This document shows, piece after piece, positions 7,492 through 15,340 of a stretch of DNA of 64,000 nt; the first letter of the stretch is position 1, and the number at the start of each line of letters is the position of its first letter. The stretch lies in assembly GCF_014203555.1 (NCBI RefSeq), contig NZ_JACHJH010000001.1, positions 668,013-732,012 of the forward strand, read 5' to 3'. The notes under the pieces were generated by a model. That model was not told where the DNA came from. It worked only from the letters and a program-made list of their open reading frames with translations, and searched no databases. The DNA is from Streptomyces olivoverticillatus. Lineage in GTDB: Bacteria > Actinomycetota > Actinomycetes > Streptomycetales > Streptomycetaceae. The translations under genes were made by a program, and so were the position numbers.

Positions 7492-8640
7492 TTAGCCCAG
7501 CGCCTGCTGGAGGTCCGCCACCAGGTCGTCCACCGACTCGATGCCGACCGACAGGCGCACCAGGTCCGCCGGGACCTCCAGCGCGGAACCGGCCACGGAC
7601 GCGTGCGTCATCAGACCCGGGTGCTCGATCAGCGACTCCACGCCGCCCAGCGACTCGCCGAGCGTGAACAGCTTCGCGCGGTTGCAGACCTCGACCGCCG
7701 CCTCCTGGCCGCCCTTGACGCGGAAGGAGACCATGCCGCCGAAGGCGCGCATCTGCTTGGCGGCCACCTCGTGGTGGGCGTGCTCGGGCAGGCCGGGGTA
7801 GTAGACCTGGGTGACCTTCGGGTGGGCCACCAGCACCTCGGTGATGCGCTCGGCGTTGGCGCTGTGCCGGTCCATGCGCACGGCGAGGGTCTTGATGCCG
7901 CGCAGCGTCAGCCACGAGTCGAAGGGGCCGGCCACGGCGCCCATCGCGTTCTGGTGGAAGGCCAGTTCCTCGGCGAGCGCGGCGTCCGCCGTCACGAGCG
8001 CGCCGCCGACGACGTCGGAGTGGCCGCCCATGTACTTGGTGGTGGAGTGCACGACGACGTCCGCACCCAGCGACAGCGGCTGCTGCAGGTAGGGGCTGGC
8101 GAAGGTGTTGTCGACGACCAGCTTCGCCCCGGCCTCGTGGGCGATCCCGGCGACGGCGGCGATGTCGGTGATGCCGAGCAGCGGGTTGGAGGGCGTCTCC
8201 ACCCAGACGGCCTTCGTCTTCCCGGGCCGGACGGCTGCGCGCACGGAGTCCGGGTCGGAGGTGTCGGCCACCGACCACTCGACGCCCCAGCGGCCGACGA
8301 CCTTGGCGAAGAGGCGGAAGGTGCCGCCGTAGGCGTCGTTCGGGATGACGACATGGTCACCGGGGGCGAGGAGCGTGCGCAGCAGGCAGTCCTCGGCCGC
8401 CAGGCCCGAGGCGAAGGCGAGGCCGCGACGGCCGCCTTCCAGGGCCGCCAGGTTCTCCTCGAGGGCGGTGCGGGTGGGGTTGGCGCTGCGGCTGTACTCG
8501 TAGCCGCCGCGCAGGCCGCCGACGCCGTCCTGCTTGAACGTGGACACTTGGTAGATGGGCGGTACGACGGCCCCCGTCAGCGGGTCCGCCGCCTGGCCGG
8601 CGTGGATGGCCAGGGTCTCGAAGCTCTGCTGGTCGCTCAT
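7492..8640 (-). CDS. metB: Cystathionine gamma-synthase
   Basis: A 382-residue Cys/Met-metabolism PLP enzyme. The PLP lysine is K202 in [12 protein letters not shown]; the [11 protein letters not shown] motif near residue 48 and the [14 protein letters not shown] motif near 176 are family signatures. It condenses an acylated homoserine with cysteine to cystathionine, or acts as a gamma-lyase in reverse-transsulfuration; the two activities are hard to separate by sequence. The Streptomyces gene in this place is usually called gamma-synthase. The ATG at 8640 is used. Convergent with the sigma-like pair and divergent from the 361-aa protein, so monocistronic. Confidence 0.92.
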   Translation of the reverse strand: MSDQQSFETLAIHAGQAADPLTGAVVPPIYQVSTFKQDGVGGLRGGYEYSRSANPTRTALEENLAALEGGRRGLAFASGLAAEDCLLRTLLAPGDHVVIPNDAYGGTFRLFAKVVGRWGVEWSVADTSDPDSVRAAVRPGKTKAVWVETPSNPLLGITDIAAVAGIAHEAGAKLVVDNTFASPYLQQPLSLGADVVVHSTTKYMGGHSDVVGGALVTADAALAEELAFHQNAMGAVAGPFDSWLTLRGIKTLAVRMDRHSANAERITEVLVAHPKVTQVYYPGLPEHAHHEVAAKQMRAFGGMVSFRVKGGQEAAVEVCNRAKLFTLGESLGGVESLIEHPGLMTHASVAGSALEVPADLVRLSVGIESVDDLVADLQQALG

Positions 8641-8765
8641 TCATCCGAGAGTAGTGCCCGTAAGCCCGAACGCTCCTGTTCACTTGTAACCGGCGGATGA
8701 ACGATTCGCCGGTTTGTCACGTTGTACCCTCGTCGGCCCCCTCATTCCAGTACTCAGGACAGGTC

Positions 8766-9851
8766 ATGGAACTTCTGTTCATCCTGCTAGCCGTCGTCGT
8801 GATCTGCGGCGTGGTGGTGGCACCCGCGATGCGGCGGCGCCGGGCCGTGGAAGGGGTCATGCAGGGTGCCGGGACGGCCGTCGACCCGGCCGGCGCCCAC
8901 GGCTTCGTACCGCCCGAGCAGCTGGACCTGCGGCTGCCCGGCCCCGACCCGAACCTGCTGGCGGCGGTGACGGAGGCGCGGCGCACCCAGGACTGGAAGC
9001 CGGCGGCCGAGCTGCTGGCCCGGACCGACGCCGCGAGCGCCCCCGAGCTGCGCTGGCAGCGGGTGCAGACGCTGGCGGGCGCGGCGGTGCGCGAACTGGC
9101 CGAGGCGCCGGGCACGGGCGGGATGTGGCTGCGGCACTGGCGGGTGGTGGCGCCCGAGGATGCGGGCGGCGCGGCGGTGCAGGCCGAATTCCTGGTGCAG
9201 CAGGCGCTGCGCGACCCGTCCTCGCAGGACTACCGGATGATCCTGGAGGAGGCCCGTACGGTCTGCGCCGAGGCGGCCGCGCTGGCTCCGGAGGACGTGG
9301 TCCCCGCCATCGTGGAGCTGGGCGTGGCGCGGGGTCTGGGGGCGAGCGAGGCCGAGTTCCAGTCCCTGTGGGAGACGGTGGCGGCCCGCGCACCGCAGCA
9401 CATGGGGGCGCATTTGGTGGCGCTGCGCTACTGGAGCGCGAATTGGCACGGTTCGCAGGACCAGGCGGAGGCCTTCGCGCAGCGCGTGGCGGCGGCCGCG
9501 CCGAAGGGCAGCCTGCTGTCGGCGCTGCCGCTGTTCGCGGTGTACGACCACCTGCCGGACGTCCAGCTGGTGCGCGGCCTGTACCAGAGCGTCGTGGTGC
9601 GCGAGGCGATCGAGGCCGCCCAGTACGCGGTGGCCCACGCCCCGGCGGATCATCCGGTGCTGCCGCACGTCCGCCACCTGCTGCTGTGGTTCCTGGTGCG
9701 TGCCGAGCGCTACGGGGAGGCCCTGGAGCAGGTGCGCGCGGTGGACGGCCACATCGGGGCGGTGCCGTGGACGTACGAGCAGGACCCGGTGGCCGCGTAC
9801 ACGGCGTACCGGGCGATGGCGGTGTCGGGCTGGGAGGCCGGCCGGAATTAG
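8766..9851 (+). CDS. Membrane-anchored helical-repeat (TPR-like) protein, 361 aa
   Basis: The protein begins with one transmembrane helix (LLFILLAVVVICGVVVAPAM, residues 3-22) and a basic RRRR stop-transfer segment, followed by about 330 residues of alanine- and tryptophan-rich helices with a TPR-like rhythm (e.g. DWKPAAELLARTD, HGSQDQAEAFAQRVA). The start is ATG 8766 after CAGGACAGGTC. Such proteins are conserved between metB and msrA in streptomycetes and have no assigned role. It lies 27 bp before msrA and may share its transcript. Confidence 0.88.
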   Translation: MELLFILLAVVVICGVVVAPAMRRRRAVEGVMQGAGTAVDPAGAHGFVPPEQLDLRLPGPDPNLLAAVTEARRTQDWKPAAELLARTDAASAPELRWQRVQTLAGAAVRELAEAPGTGGMWLRHWRVVAPEDAGGAAVQAEFLVQQALRDPSSQDYRMILEEARTVCAEAAALAPEDVVPAIVELGVARGLGASEAEFQSLWETVAARAPQHMGAHLVALRYWSANWHGSQDQAEAFAQRVAAAAPKGSLLSALPLFAVYDHLPDVQLVRGLYQSVVVREAIEAAQYAVAHAPADHPVLPHVRHLLLWFLVRAERYGEALEQVRAVDGHIGAVPWTYEQDPVAAYTAYRAMAVSGWEAGRN

Positions 9852-9878
9852 GCACGGGGGTCGCACGTTGGAGGGAAC

Positions 9879-10541
9879 ATGATGCTGTTCGGACGCCGCG
9901 AAACCCGTCTGCCCACGGCCGAGGAGGCCCTCAAGGGCCGCCCGGAGCCCGAATTCCCCCTCCCCGACCGCCACACCGTCCTGGGCAATCCACTGGCCGG
10001 CCCGTACCCGGAGGGCCTGGAGGTGGCGGACTTCGCCCTGGGCTGCTTCTGGGGCGCCGAGCGCAAGTTCTGGCAGACCGAGGGCGTGTGGACGACGCTC
10101 GTGGGCTACCAGGGCGGCCACACGCCGAACCCGGCGTACGAAGAGGTCTGCAGCGGCCTGACGGGCCACACGGAGGCGGTCCGCGTGGTCTTCGACCCGA
10201 CGGTGGTCACCTACGAGTCGCTGCTCAAGCTCTTCTGGGAATCCCACGACCCCACCCAGGGCTTCCGCCAGGGCAACGACCGGGGCACGCAGTACCGCTC
10301 GGCGATCTACACCCACTCGCCGCGGCAGCAGTCGGTGGCGGAGGCGTCGCGCGAGGCGTACCAGTCGGTGCTCCGGGCCTCGGGCTACGGCGCCATCACC
10401 ACGGAAATCCTCCCGGCGGGGCCGTTTTGGCATGCGGAGCCTTACCACCAGCAGTACTTGGAGAAGAACCCTGCTGGGTACTGCGGGATCGGGGGGACGG
10501 GGGTCAGCTGCCCGGTGGGGGTGACGCGGGCCGACGGCTGA
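9879..10541 (+). CDS. msrA: Peptide methionine sulfoxide reductase MsrA
   Basis: A 220-residue MsrA. The catalytic GCFWGAE motif places the sulfenic-acid-forming cysteine at C56; further conserved blocks are [26 protein letters not shown] (the metal-free active-site frame) and [11 protein letters not shown]. Two C-terminal cysteines, C202 and C211, are in the right place for resolving. It reduces S-methionine sulfoxide in proteins, drawing electrons from thioredoxin. Two adjacent ATGs (9879, 9882) follow GGAGGGAAC. It marks the right edge of the conserved core before the accessory island. Confidence 0.96.
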   Translation: MMLFGRRETRLPTAEEALKGRPEPEFPLPDRHTVLGNPLAGPYPEGLEVADFALGCFWGAERKFWQTEGVWTTLVGYQGGHTPNPAYEEVCSGLTGHTEAVRVVFDPTVVTYESLLKLFWESHDPTQGFRQGNDRGTQYRSAIYTHSPRQQSVAEASREAYQSVLRASGYGAITTEILPAGPFWHAEPYHQQYLEKNPAGYCGIGGTGVSCPVGVTRADG

Positions 10542-10663
10542 CAGCTCCCTTCCCGTTCCTTCCTTGTACGGCCAACCGTCCCATCACTCGTTCGAAGGGC
10601 AAGACAGAGAGTTCCCCGGATACGCTGGCGGCAGGGATAAGAATCTCGCCCATGGGAGACGCA

Positions 10664-11017
10664 ATGACCACCTCCGCTACCGGGCAACCTCTCATCCCAC
10701 AGCCTCCTGCCACCGTGACGGCGCTGAGACAAGCCGTGGCGCACATCGCGCCCGCGGCGCTACCGGCGTTCACGCGGGAACTGGATCAGGCAGCGGACCA
10801 GTCCCGGCATGCATCCGACCTCGCTCCGCTCCAGCGCTTCATCACCCAGTGGGCGGCCTACGTGCACATTCACCGCCAGCCTCAACTCGCCGCGCGCTTT
10901 CGTCAACTGGAAGACCTCACCGAAGTCGGAGACGCCTCACAAGCGCGTCAAGCAGCTTCGGAAATCGGCCGCATCCTCGACGAGGCATACGCCGCCATCG
11001 GCTACTTCGAGCGGTGA
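10664..11017 (+). CDS. DUF6247-family protein, antitoxin-like (copy 1)
   Basis: A 117-residue helical protein of the DUF6247 type: TVTALRQAVAHIAPAALPAF, then APLQRFITQWAAYVHIHRQP, then EIGRILDEAYA. It is a clear paralogue of the protein at 13793-14182; both share the PLxRFxxQWAxYxxIxR block and the EIGRILD block. ATG 10664 is preferred because GGGAG lies 7 nt upstream; ATG 10652 is in frame. The next frame starts inside its stop codon (GTGA overlap) with the first residues of a toxin-like protein, so this is the first gene of a two-gene module whose second gene is broken. Confidence 0.78.
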   Translation: MTTSATGQPLIPQPPATVTALRQAVAHIAPAALPAFTRELDQAADQSRHASDLAPLQRFITQWAAYVHIHRQPQLAARFRQLEDLTEVGDASQARQAASEIGRILDEAYAAIGYFER

Positions 11018-11157
11018 ACAAGGCATGGGACTGGGAGTACGTCAGCCCGACCCGCATCAAGGTGGGAAAGCCCGTGCGACCCTCAGCCCGTGCGCGTGCC
11101 CGTGAGCTGGTAAGTGAAGTCGGTGGCAAACACCATGGTGAGGGTGTACGACGGTGA
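11014..11157 (+). pseudogene. Truncated toxin-like partner of the DUF6247 protein
   Basis: A 47-codon frame starts at GTG 11014, overlapping the previous stop by 4 nt. Its first residues (NKAWDWEYVSPTRIKVGKP) match the opening of the intact partner at 14172 (PQWRWEYDPDAAHVIGGLP) in position and W.WEY pattern. The rest of the partner, including its basic C-terminal strands, is missing; the sequence turns into ARARARELVSEVGG and stops. Its 3' end overlaps the minus-strand membrane-protein gene by 75 bp. It looks like a deletion relic left when that gene arrived or moved. Confidence 0.5.
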
Positions 11158-12342
11158 ACCGCTCGTGCCGCCGGTGAACTGTCCGTTCAGCTTGTAGTCC
11201 ACGGACTCGCTGGTGTTGGAGCCGGGGGTGGTGTCGGTGAGGGTGGTGTAGCCGGATCCCTGGACCGTGCCGTCCTGGGTCAGTGAGGCGTCCATCGGAC
11301 CGGCCTTGTTGTTGATGACCGTGGCCGTGCCGGTGAACGCCGGCTTCCAGTCCACGGCGGTGAACGTCACGGTGATCTTCCCGGCCTGGTCAGGGCCGGG
11401 TCCGGACGGGTCGCTCACCTTCGTCACGGTGACGTAGCACTCGGGCTTCGCGCACTGCGCTCCGTTCGCGGTACCTCCGTAGTCCCCGTTGATGTTGAAG
11501 GTCGGCGGGGCCGCGGGAGCGGCCGGCTGCTGCGGGGGCTGGCCACCGGGCTGCTGCTCCGGGGCCTGGCCGCCGGGCTGCTGCGGGGCGGTGGGGGCGG
11601 GTGGGGGCGACGTCGGCTGCGAGGTGGAGGTCAAGCGGGTGTAGGCCCAGTAACCACCTATCGCCACGCCGGCAATGATCACGCCGATCACGAGCACCCT
11701 GCCGAGGCGGGAAGCGCCGACGGCTTCGGCTCCGGCGCTCGCGGCCATGTCACCGCCTGCGAGCGCTTCTTCGCCCGCAGCGACAGGGGCGACCGGCGGG
11801 GCCTCGGGAGGTACGGCGACGCCGCCACCCGGGGGAACCTCGGGGGCCGCGCCGATTCCGCCGGGTACCTCGGGAGCACCGCCTGTGGGGACCTCCTGCC
11901 CCACGCCGCCACCACCGCGCTTCGGTACGAACCCTTTGGCAGGAGGCATGTCGGGAGCCACATCGGCGCTGCCGGGTGCCTGTGCTGCCTGCGGGCCGGG
12001 AGGGGTGACGCTGTCGACCATCTGCTGGAACGCCTGGCGGGACGCATCTCCCTGGGCCTTGAGCTGCTGGAGCCATGAGCGGACTGCCTCCGGCCCCCGC
12101 GACAACGCTTCTCTCGTCTGCTCGATCCTCTGCTGGAGGGGCCGCATGCCGTCCTGGATGTGCTGGATCCAGAACCTCGTCTCCTCCGCGGTCTGCCCAG
12201 GGGGGAAGCTGCCCTCCGTGAGCATCTGCTCCTTGGTCGCCAGGATCGTTCGTTTGGCGTCCAGCGTCATCTCCCAGGTTTTGATCAGCTCCTGCGCCCT
12301 TTCCATCTGCATGAGGTCGTCAAATGCCTGCCACTGGGTCAT
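11083..12342 (-). CDS. One-pass membrane protein with N-terminal helical and C-terminal beta domains
   Basis: A 419-residue protein of unknown family. Residues 1-110 are helical and probably coiled coil (LMQMERAQELIKTWEMTLDAKRTILA, then RPLQQRIEQTREALSRG). Residues 115-205 are a Pro/Gly/Ala-rich linker. One transmembrane helix follows (VLVIGVIIAGVAIGGYWAY, about 215-233), then a Pro/Gln linker, then a C-terminal beta-rich domain of about 140 residues with two cysteines (AQCAKPEC) and Thr-rich strands. The domain would lie outside the cell. Last gene of a three-gene minus-strand operon with a 4-nt overlap to the gene before it. Confidence 0.8.
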   Translation of the reverse strand: MTQWQAFDDLMQMERAQELIKTWEMTLDAKRTILATKEQMLTEGSFPPGQTAEETRFWIQHIQDGMRPLQQRIEQTREALSRGPEAVRSWLQQLKAQGDASRQAFQQMVDSVTPPGPQAAQAPGSADVAPDMPPAKGFVPKRGGGGVGQEVPTGGAPEVPGGIGAAPEVPPGGGVAVPPEAPPVAPVAAGEEALAGGDMAASAGAEAVGASRLGRVLVIGVIIAGVAIGGYWAYTRLTSTSQPTSPPPAPTAPQQPGGQAPEQQPGGQPPQQPAAPAAPPTFNINGDYGGTANGAQCAKPECYVTVTKVSDPSGPGPDQAGKITVTFTAVDWKPAFTGTATVINNKAGPMDASLTQDGTVQGSGYTTLTDTTPGSNTSESVDYKLNGQFTGGTSGSPSYTLTMVFATDFTYQLTGTRTG

Positions 12343-12767
12343 GACCGCTCATCGCCCCACGCATCGCGGCTCTGCCAAGTTCCGCGCGAGTCCACAGCGG
12401 TAGCGGGACCGCCGGGCGGCATCGTCTGGTCGCCTCCGGCAACGGTCGGGCTCTCGGCGGGCAGTGCCACGTGGTGAAGACCGAAGCCGTCGTAGCGGTG
12501 CCAGCCGCTCGCGAAGTCCCACATCCACGCCTCGTCGTCGCGCAGGACGAGGCCGGCACGGAACGCCTGGACGCGGAAGGAGTCGGGGTCGATCCGCCGG
12601 GCGTTCAAATCCTCAAGCAGCCGCGAACAGGCCGACAGCGCGGCATGCAGCTGCGAGATCAGCTCCATGGCGCCGTCCGCGGACTCGGCACCCGGTTTCT
12701 CCTCCAGGTGGCTTCTACCGGCCCATCCAGCCGGGCCGCCTGCTGAAGGCTTCATCTCGGGATTCAT
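12339..12767 (-). CDS. Hypothetical protein, 142 aa, zinc-ribbon operon
   Basis: A small cytoplasmic protein of unknown family. The middle holds an amphipathic helix (GAMELISQLHAALSACSRLLEDLNARR) and an aromatic block (DDEAWMWDFASGWHRYDGFGLHHV, about residues 77-100) that looks like a compact beta domain; the ends are disordered and charged. Its stop overlaps the start of the membrane protein gene by 4 nt (ATGA), so the two are translationally coupled. It lies 88 bp downstream of the zinc-ribbon gene on the same strand. The tight coupling points to a shared complex, but no role can be given. Confidence 0.72.
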   Translation of the reverse strand: MNPEMKPSAGGPAGWAGRSHLEEKPGAESADGAMELISQLHAALSACSRLLEDLNARRIDPDSFRVQAFRAGLVLRDDEAWMWDFASGWHRYDGFGLHHVALPAESPTVAGGDQTMPPGGPATAVDSRGTWQSRDAWGDERS

Positions 12768-12855
12768 GGCGCTGGACCCTTCCTAGCGGGTCCCCTGTAT
12801 TCAGCCTGGCACCGCGGGGGCGCCCGAATCAAGTGAGTACTGCCCCCCTCGCCCG

Positions 12856-13515
12856 CTACTGCCGGTGCCCGCACCCCGGACAGAACGCCGCGCCGTCGGG
12901 CATCGGAGCCCGGCAGCCGGCACACGGCCTCTGTTGTGCCAGCTCGAAGCCGCACCCCGGACAGAACCGGCCCCCGTGCGCCTCCGTACGGCACTGCGGG
13001 CACACCAGCTGCCGGGCCGTCCGCGCGTCGTATTCCTGGCCTCGCCGCTGGCCCTCGTCGTACGCCTGCTGCATCGCCAGGTCGTTGAGCCCCCGTTGCT
13101 GCGCCGCCATTGCCTCGCCCGCCGTATCGGGGGCACAGGAGAAGCACAGTCCCTGCTCCGGGTGCCAGCAGCGGCCGCACACGTAGCAGGCACAGCGCGC
13201 ACACCGGTTGAAGTGCCCCTCGGCCGCCTTGATCGCGCGCTGGAAGGAGGCATCGCGGGCACTGCCCCACCCGGACCCTGCAAGCCCCTCCGCCGCGCTG
13301 CCCACCCCGGACCCCACCGAGCCCAGCAGGCCGGACGCCGTGCTGATGCCCCGGTTGAGCCACTCGGCCAGCCGCCCGCCCCGGTACGGCTCGAACGGGC
13401 ACCGCCAAGTGTCGTGACAGCGCGAGCAGTAGAACTCGAACTGGAACCCCGCCGCGGTCCCGTACCGCTCGCACATGTCCCGGTAGTTGTTGGCGAAGGA
13501 AATCTCCGTACTCAC
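12856..13515 (-). CDS. Multi-zinc-ribbon protein, 219 aa
   Basis: A cysteine-rich protein with three groups of metal ligands: CxxC at 30-33 with a nearby C39, a central cluster (CARCACYVCGRCWHPEQGLCFSC, two to three CxxC pairs, about 105-127), and a C-terminal double zinc ribbon (CPQC...CPGCG...CAGC...CPGCGH, about 170-217). Between clusters 1 and 2 lies a glycine-rich, possibly membrane-touching segment (GLLGSVGSGVGSAAEGLAG). GTG 13515 is taken as start. First gene of the minus-strand operon, divergent from the second DUF6247 module. Double zinc ribbons usually mediate protein or nucleic-acid contacts; the exact role is unknown. Confidence 0.82.
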   Translation of the reverse strand: MSTEISFANNYRDMCERYGTAAGFQFEFYCSRCHDTWRCPFEPYRGGRLAEWLNRGISTASGLLGSVGSGVGSAAEGLAGSGWGSARDASFQRAIKAAEGHFNRCARCACYVCGRCWHPEQGLCFSCAPDTAGEAMAAQQRGLNDLAMQQAYDEGQRRGQEYDARTARQLVCPQCRTEAHGGRFCPGCGFELAQQRPCAGCRAPMPDGAAFCPGCGHRQ

Positions 13516-13716
13516 CGCATGCCCCCGTGGGCCGACTGCAGCTCTCGACCGGGACGACGCCTGTCGCCGCCTGACCGGTTCTCGACAGCCGCAGTGTGGC
13601 ATGCGACGGCTCCCCGGGCAGGCCGACCGCCGGAAGTCCGCCAGGGCGCCAGGAGCCGCCCGCCGCACCCGTGACTGGGGTGGCGCGGGCTTCCGGGGAG
13701 AAGTCGGCCAAGCGGT

Positions 13717-13735
13717 GGGCAATGCTTGATTGCCC
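13717..13735. promoter_or_regulatory. Candidate autoregulatory palindrome before the DUF6247 module
   Basis: GGGCAAT-N5-ATTGCCC, a perfect 7-bp inverted repeat, ends 57 bp before the ATG at 13793, in the 277-bp divergent gap shared with the zinc-ribbon operon. Toxin-antitoxin modules often repress themselves through such sites. I see no gene in the rest of the gap. Confidence 0.4.
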
Positions 13736-13792
13736 GGGGCACGACTGTCTACGGTCGGACTCCGAGCACGCCGACCGGAAGGACGAGGCGGC

Positions 13793-14182
13793 ATGAACAA
13801 CACGGCAGCGGGCACAGGGGGACCGCCCACTCCCCTCCCCCAGCCGGCGAGCACTCCCGAGGAACTTCGCGCCGCCCTTGCGCTACTCGCCCCAGATGCC
13901 CTGCCCACCTTTGACTCCGAACGGGCCGTCGCCTTGCAGCAGGCCCGCGAAACGGTCAACTCCGCGCCGTTGCGGCGCTTCGTTGGGCAATGGGCGGTTT
14001 ACATCGCCATTGAGCGCCACCCCGAACGCGCGGCTCGCCTCCGTGAGCTTGAGACACGTGCCGCAGAGTGCGAAGACCTCGACGAGGCCCGTTCGATCGT
14101 CGCCGAGATCGGACGGATCCTCGATGCGGCGTGCGCCGAGGCGGGCGTCCAGCGGGAGGATCACGCACCACATGAGCGATGA
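13793..14182 (+). CDS. DUF6247-family protein, antitoxin-like (copy 2)
   Basis: A 129-residue helical protein, paralogue of the one at 10664-11017: shared blocks are PLRRFVGQWAVYIAIERHP and AEIGRILDAA. The C-terminal tail is charged (QREDHAPHER). Start at ATG 13793. The toxin-like partner begins 11 nt before its stop. In the family this gene usually precedes a small RelE/ParE-like protein, so an antitoxin role is inferred from pairing and order, not from direct evidence. Confidence 0.8.
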   Translation: MNNTAAGTGGPPTPLPQPASTPEELRAALALLAPDALPTFDSERAVALQQARETVNSAPLRRFVGQWAVYIAIERHPERAARLRELETRAAECEDLDEARSIVAEIGRILDAACAEAGVQREDHAPHER

Positions 14183-14462
14183 GCCTCAGTGGCGCTGGGA
14201 GTACGACCCTGACGCAGCACACGTCATCGGCGGGCTCCCCGACCACGTCACCGCCGAGGTCGAGCGGCTCGCCGGTGAGCTGGTTGCGTTGGCCGAAGCC
14301 AGTGTCGACATCACCGACATCGGCGAGGGGCCCAAACGGGGAGCGTCCGGCGGCGTTCGCCGGCTCCCTCTGCTGACCGAGGGGTGGTTCTATGCGCTGC
14401 CGCTACCCCGGTTGCGTTTGGTCGCGATCGTGCGGGTAATCCCGCCGTTCGCCCACCTTTAG
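14172..14462 (+). CDS. Small RelE/ParE-like toxin candidate
   Basis: A 96-residue protein that begins PQWRWEYDPDAAHVIGGLPDHV, then a helix (TAEVERLAGELVALAEA), then basic beta strands (GVRRLPLLTEGWFYALPLPRLRLVAIVRVIPP). The order helix - helix - beta sheet with Arg/Lys-rich strands and a terminal V-I-R-V strand is the RelE/ParE layout. It overlaps the DUF6247 gene by 11 nt. I infer a type II toxin-antitoxin-like module; no catalytic residue set can be proved by eye. This copy is intact, unlike the remnant at 11014. Confidence 0.72.
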   Translation: MSDEPQWRWEYDPDAAHVIGGLPDHVTAEVERLAGELVALAEASVDITDIGEGPKRGASGGVRRLPLLTEGWFYALPLPRLRLVAIVRVIPPFAHL

Positions 14463-14602
14463 CACGCCGTGGGCTCCGCCTGAGCGAATTGGTGAGCGCT
14501 CGGGAGTCGGACCGCACTCTGCCGCCGCCCGCCGCGAGGTCGGTTCATACGTCAGGCTCTGCCGACGGGCGGAGCTCGGCCGGACGTGCTTAACGTGGCT
14601 CC

Positions 14603-15208
14603 GTGGCCATCAGACTCACGGATCAGATCCGTGCCGTGAAGCTGTCCAGCAGGTGCGTATCGCTGCTGGACACCGAAGCGGTCTGGTCGGGCCGCCTTGA
14701 TGACGAAGCGCCTCTGCCGTCGCTCTGGGATCGGGTGCATCTCTCGCGGCTCGGCTATCAGATGGCAGCCGATCTTTCCGCCATCCATGGCGAAATCGGC
14801 TTGGTCCAAACACTGTTGCACGATTTCAGGGTGGTGGCGAAAAGCAATCCGGAGCTGCTCGCACGGAATCTCCACGCCGCCGAGGTCCAACGGGACCACG
14901 ACACGATCATTCACGGCACACACCTCGCACTGGAGCACCTTGAGCACACCGGTCACCAAGAGGTCCGGGATCTCCGGGAGAAGGCCCGGCTTCTGGGCGG
15001 GGTGGAGGGCGAAGGCGAGAGCGTCGAGGGCGCCCTCTCACGGCCCATGTGGGGGGCGATCGCGACCATCGGCGGGTTTCTGATCGTCGCCGCTTCGGTG
15101 CTGGTGGCGGTTCTGGGAGGGCCCATCGGCGTGGCAGGTGCCGCAGCCGCCCTCGTGGTCGGGGGAAAGCTGCTGGACAAGGGGCTGGACGTCGTCCTGG
15201 AGCAGTGA
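14603..15208 (+). CDS. Helical protein with C-terminal glycine-rich two-TM hairpin, 201 aa
   Basis: Unknown family. The first 140 residues are helical with long heptad-like stretches (SLWDRVHLSRLGYQMAADLSAIHGEIGLVQTLL; THLALEHLEHTGHQEVRDLREKARLL). The C-terminus has two hydrophobic glycine/alanine-rich segments (about 150-172 and 175-190) with a very short turn between them, then GKLLDKGLDVVLEQ. This coiled-coil plus membrane-hairpin layout is seen in some membrane-perturbing effectors, but also in ordinary scaffold proteins. GTG start at 14603. It lies between the DUF6247 module and the vWA gene, on the same strand as both. Confidence 0.75.
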   Translation: MAIRLTDQIRAVKLSSRCVSLLDTEAVWSGRLDDEAPLPSLWDRVHLSRLGYQMAADLSAIHGEIGLVQTLLHDFRVVAKSNPELLARNLHAAEVQRDHDTIIHGTHLALEHLEHTGHQEVRDLREKARLLGGVEGEGESVEGALSRPMWGAIATIGGFLIVAASVLVAVLGGPIGVAGAAAALVVGGKLLDKGLDVVLEQ

Positions 15209-15340
15209 AGCGGCTGCCTGGAATATCTCATTCCCGCTTTGGCCAAAGGTCCACGCATTTGTGAAGGTTTGTTCACGCCCCCGCCGAACGCTCCCGCGCG
15301 GGCGCCCGCGTGTGGTTCGCTGTGCGCCCTAGGGGGCCAA

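Noticed and set aside
12856..13959. 367-residue version of the zinc-ribbon protein
   Set aside because: The extra N-terminal part crosses the divergent promoter and the start of the DUF6247 gene; the conserved-looking protein starts at GTG 13515.
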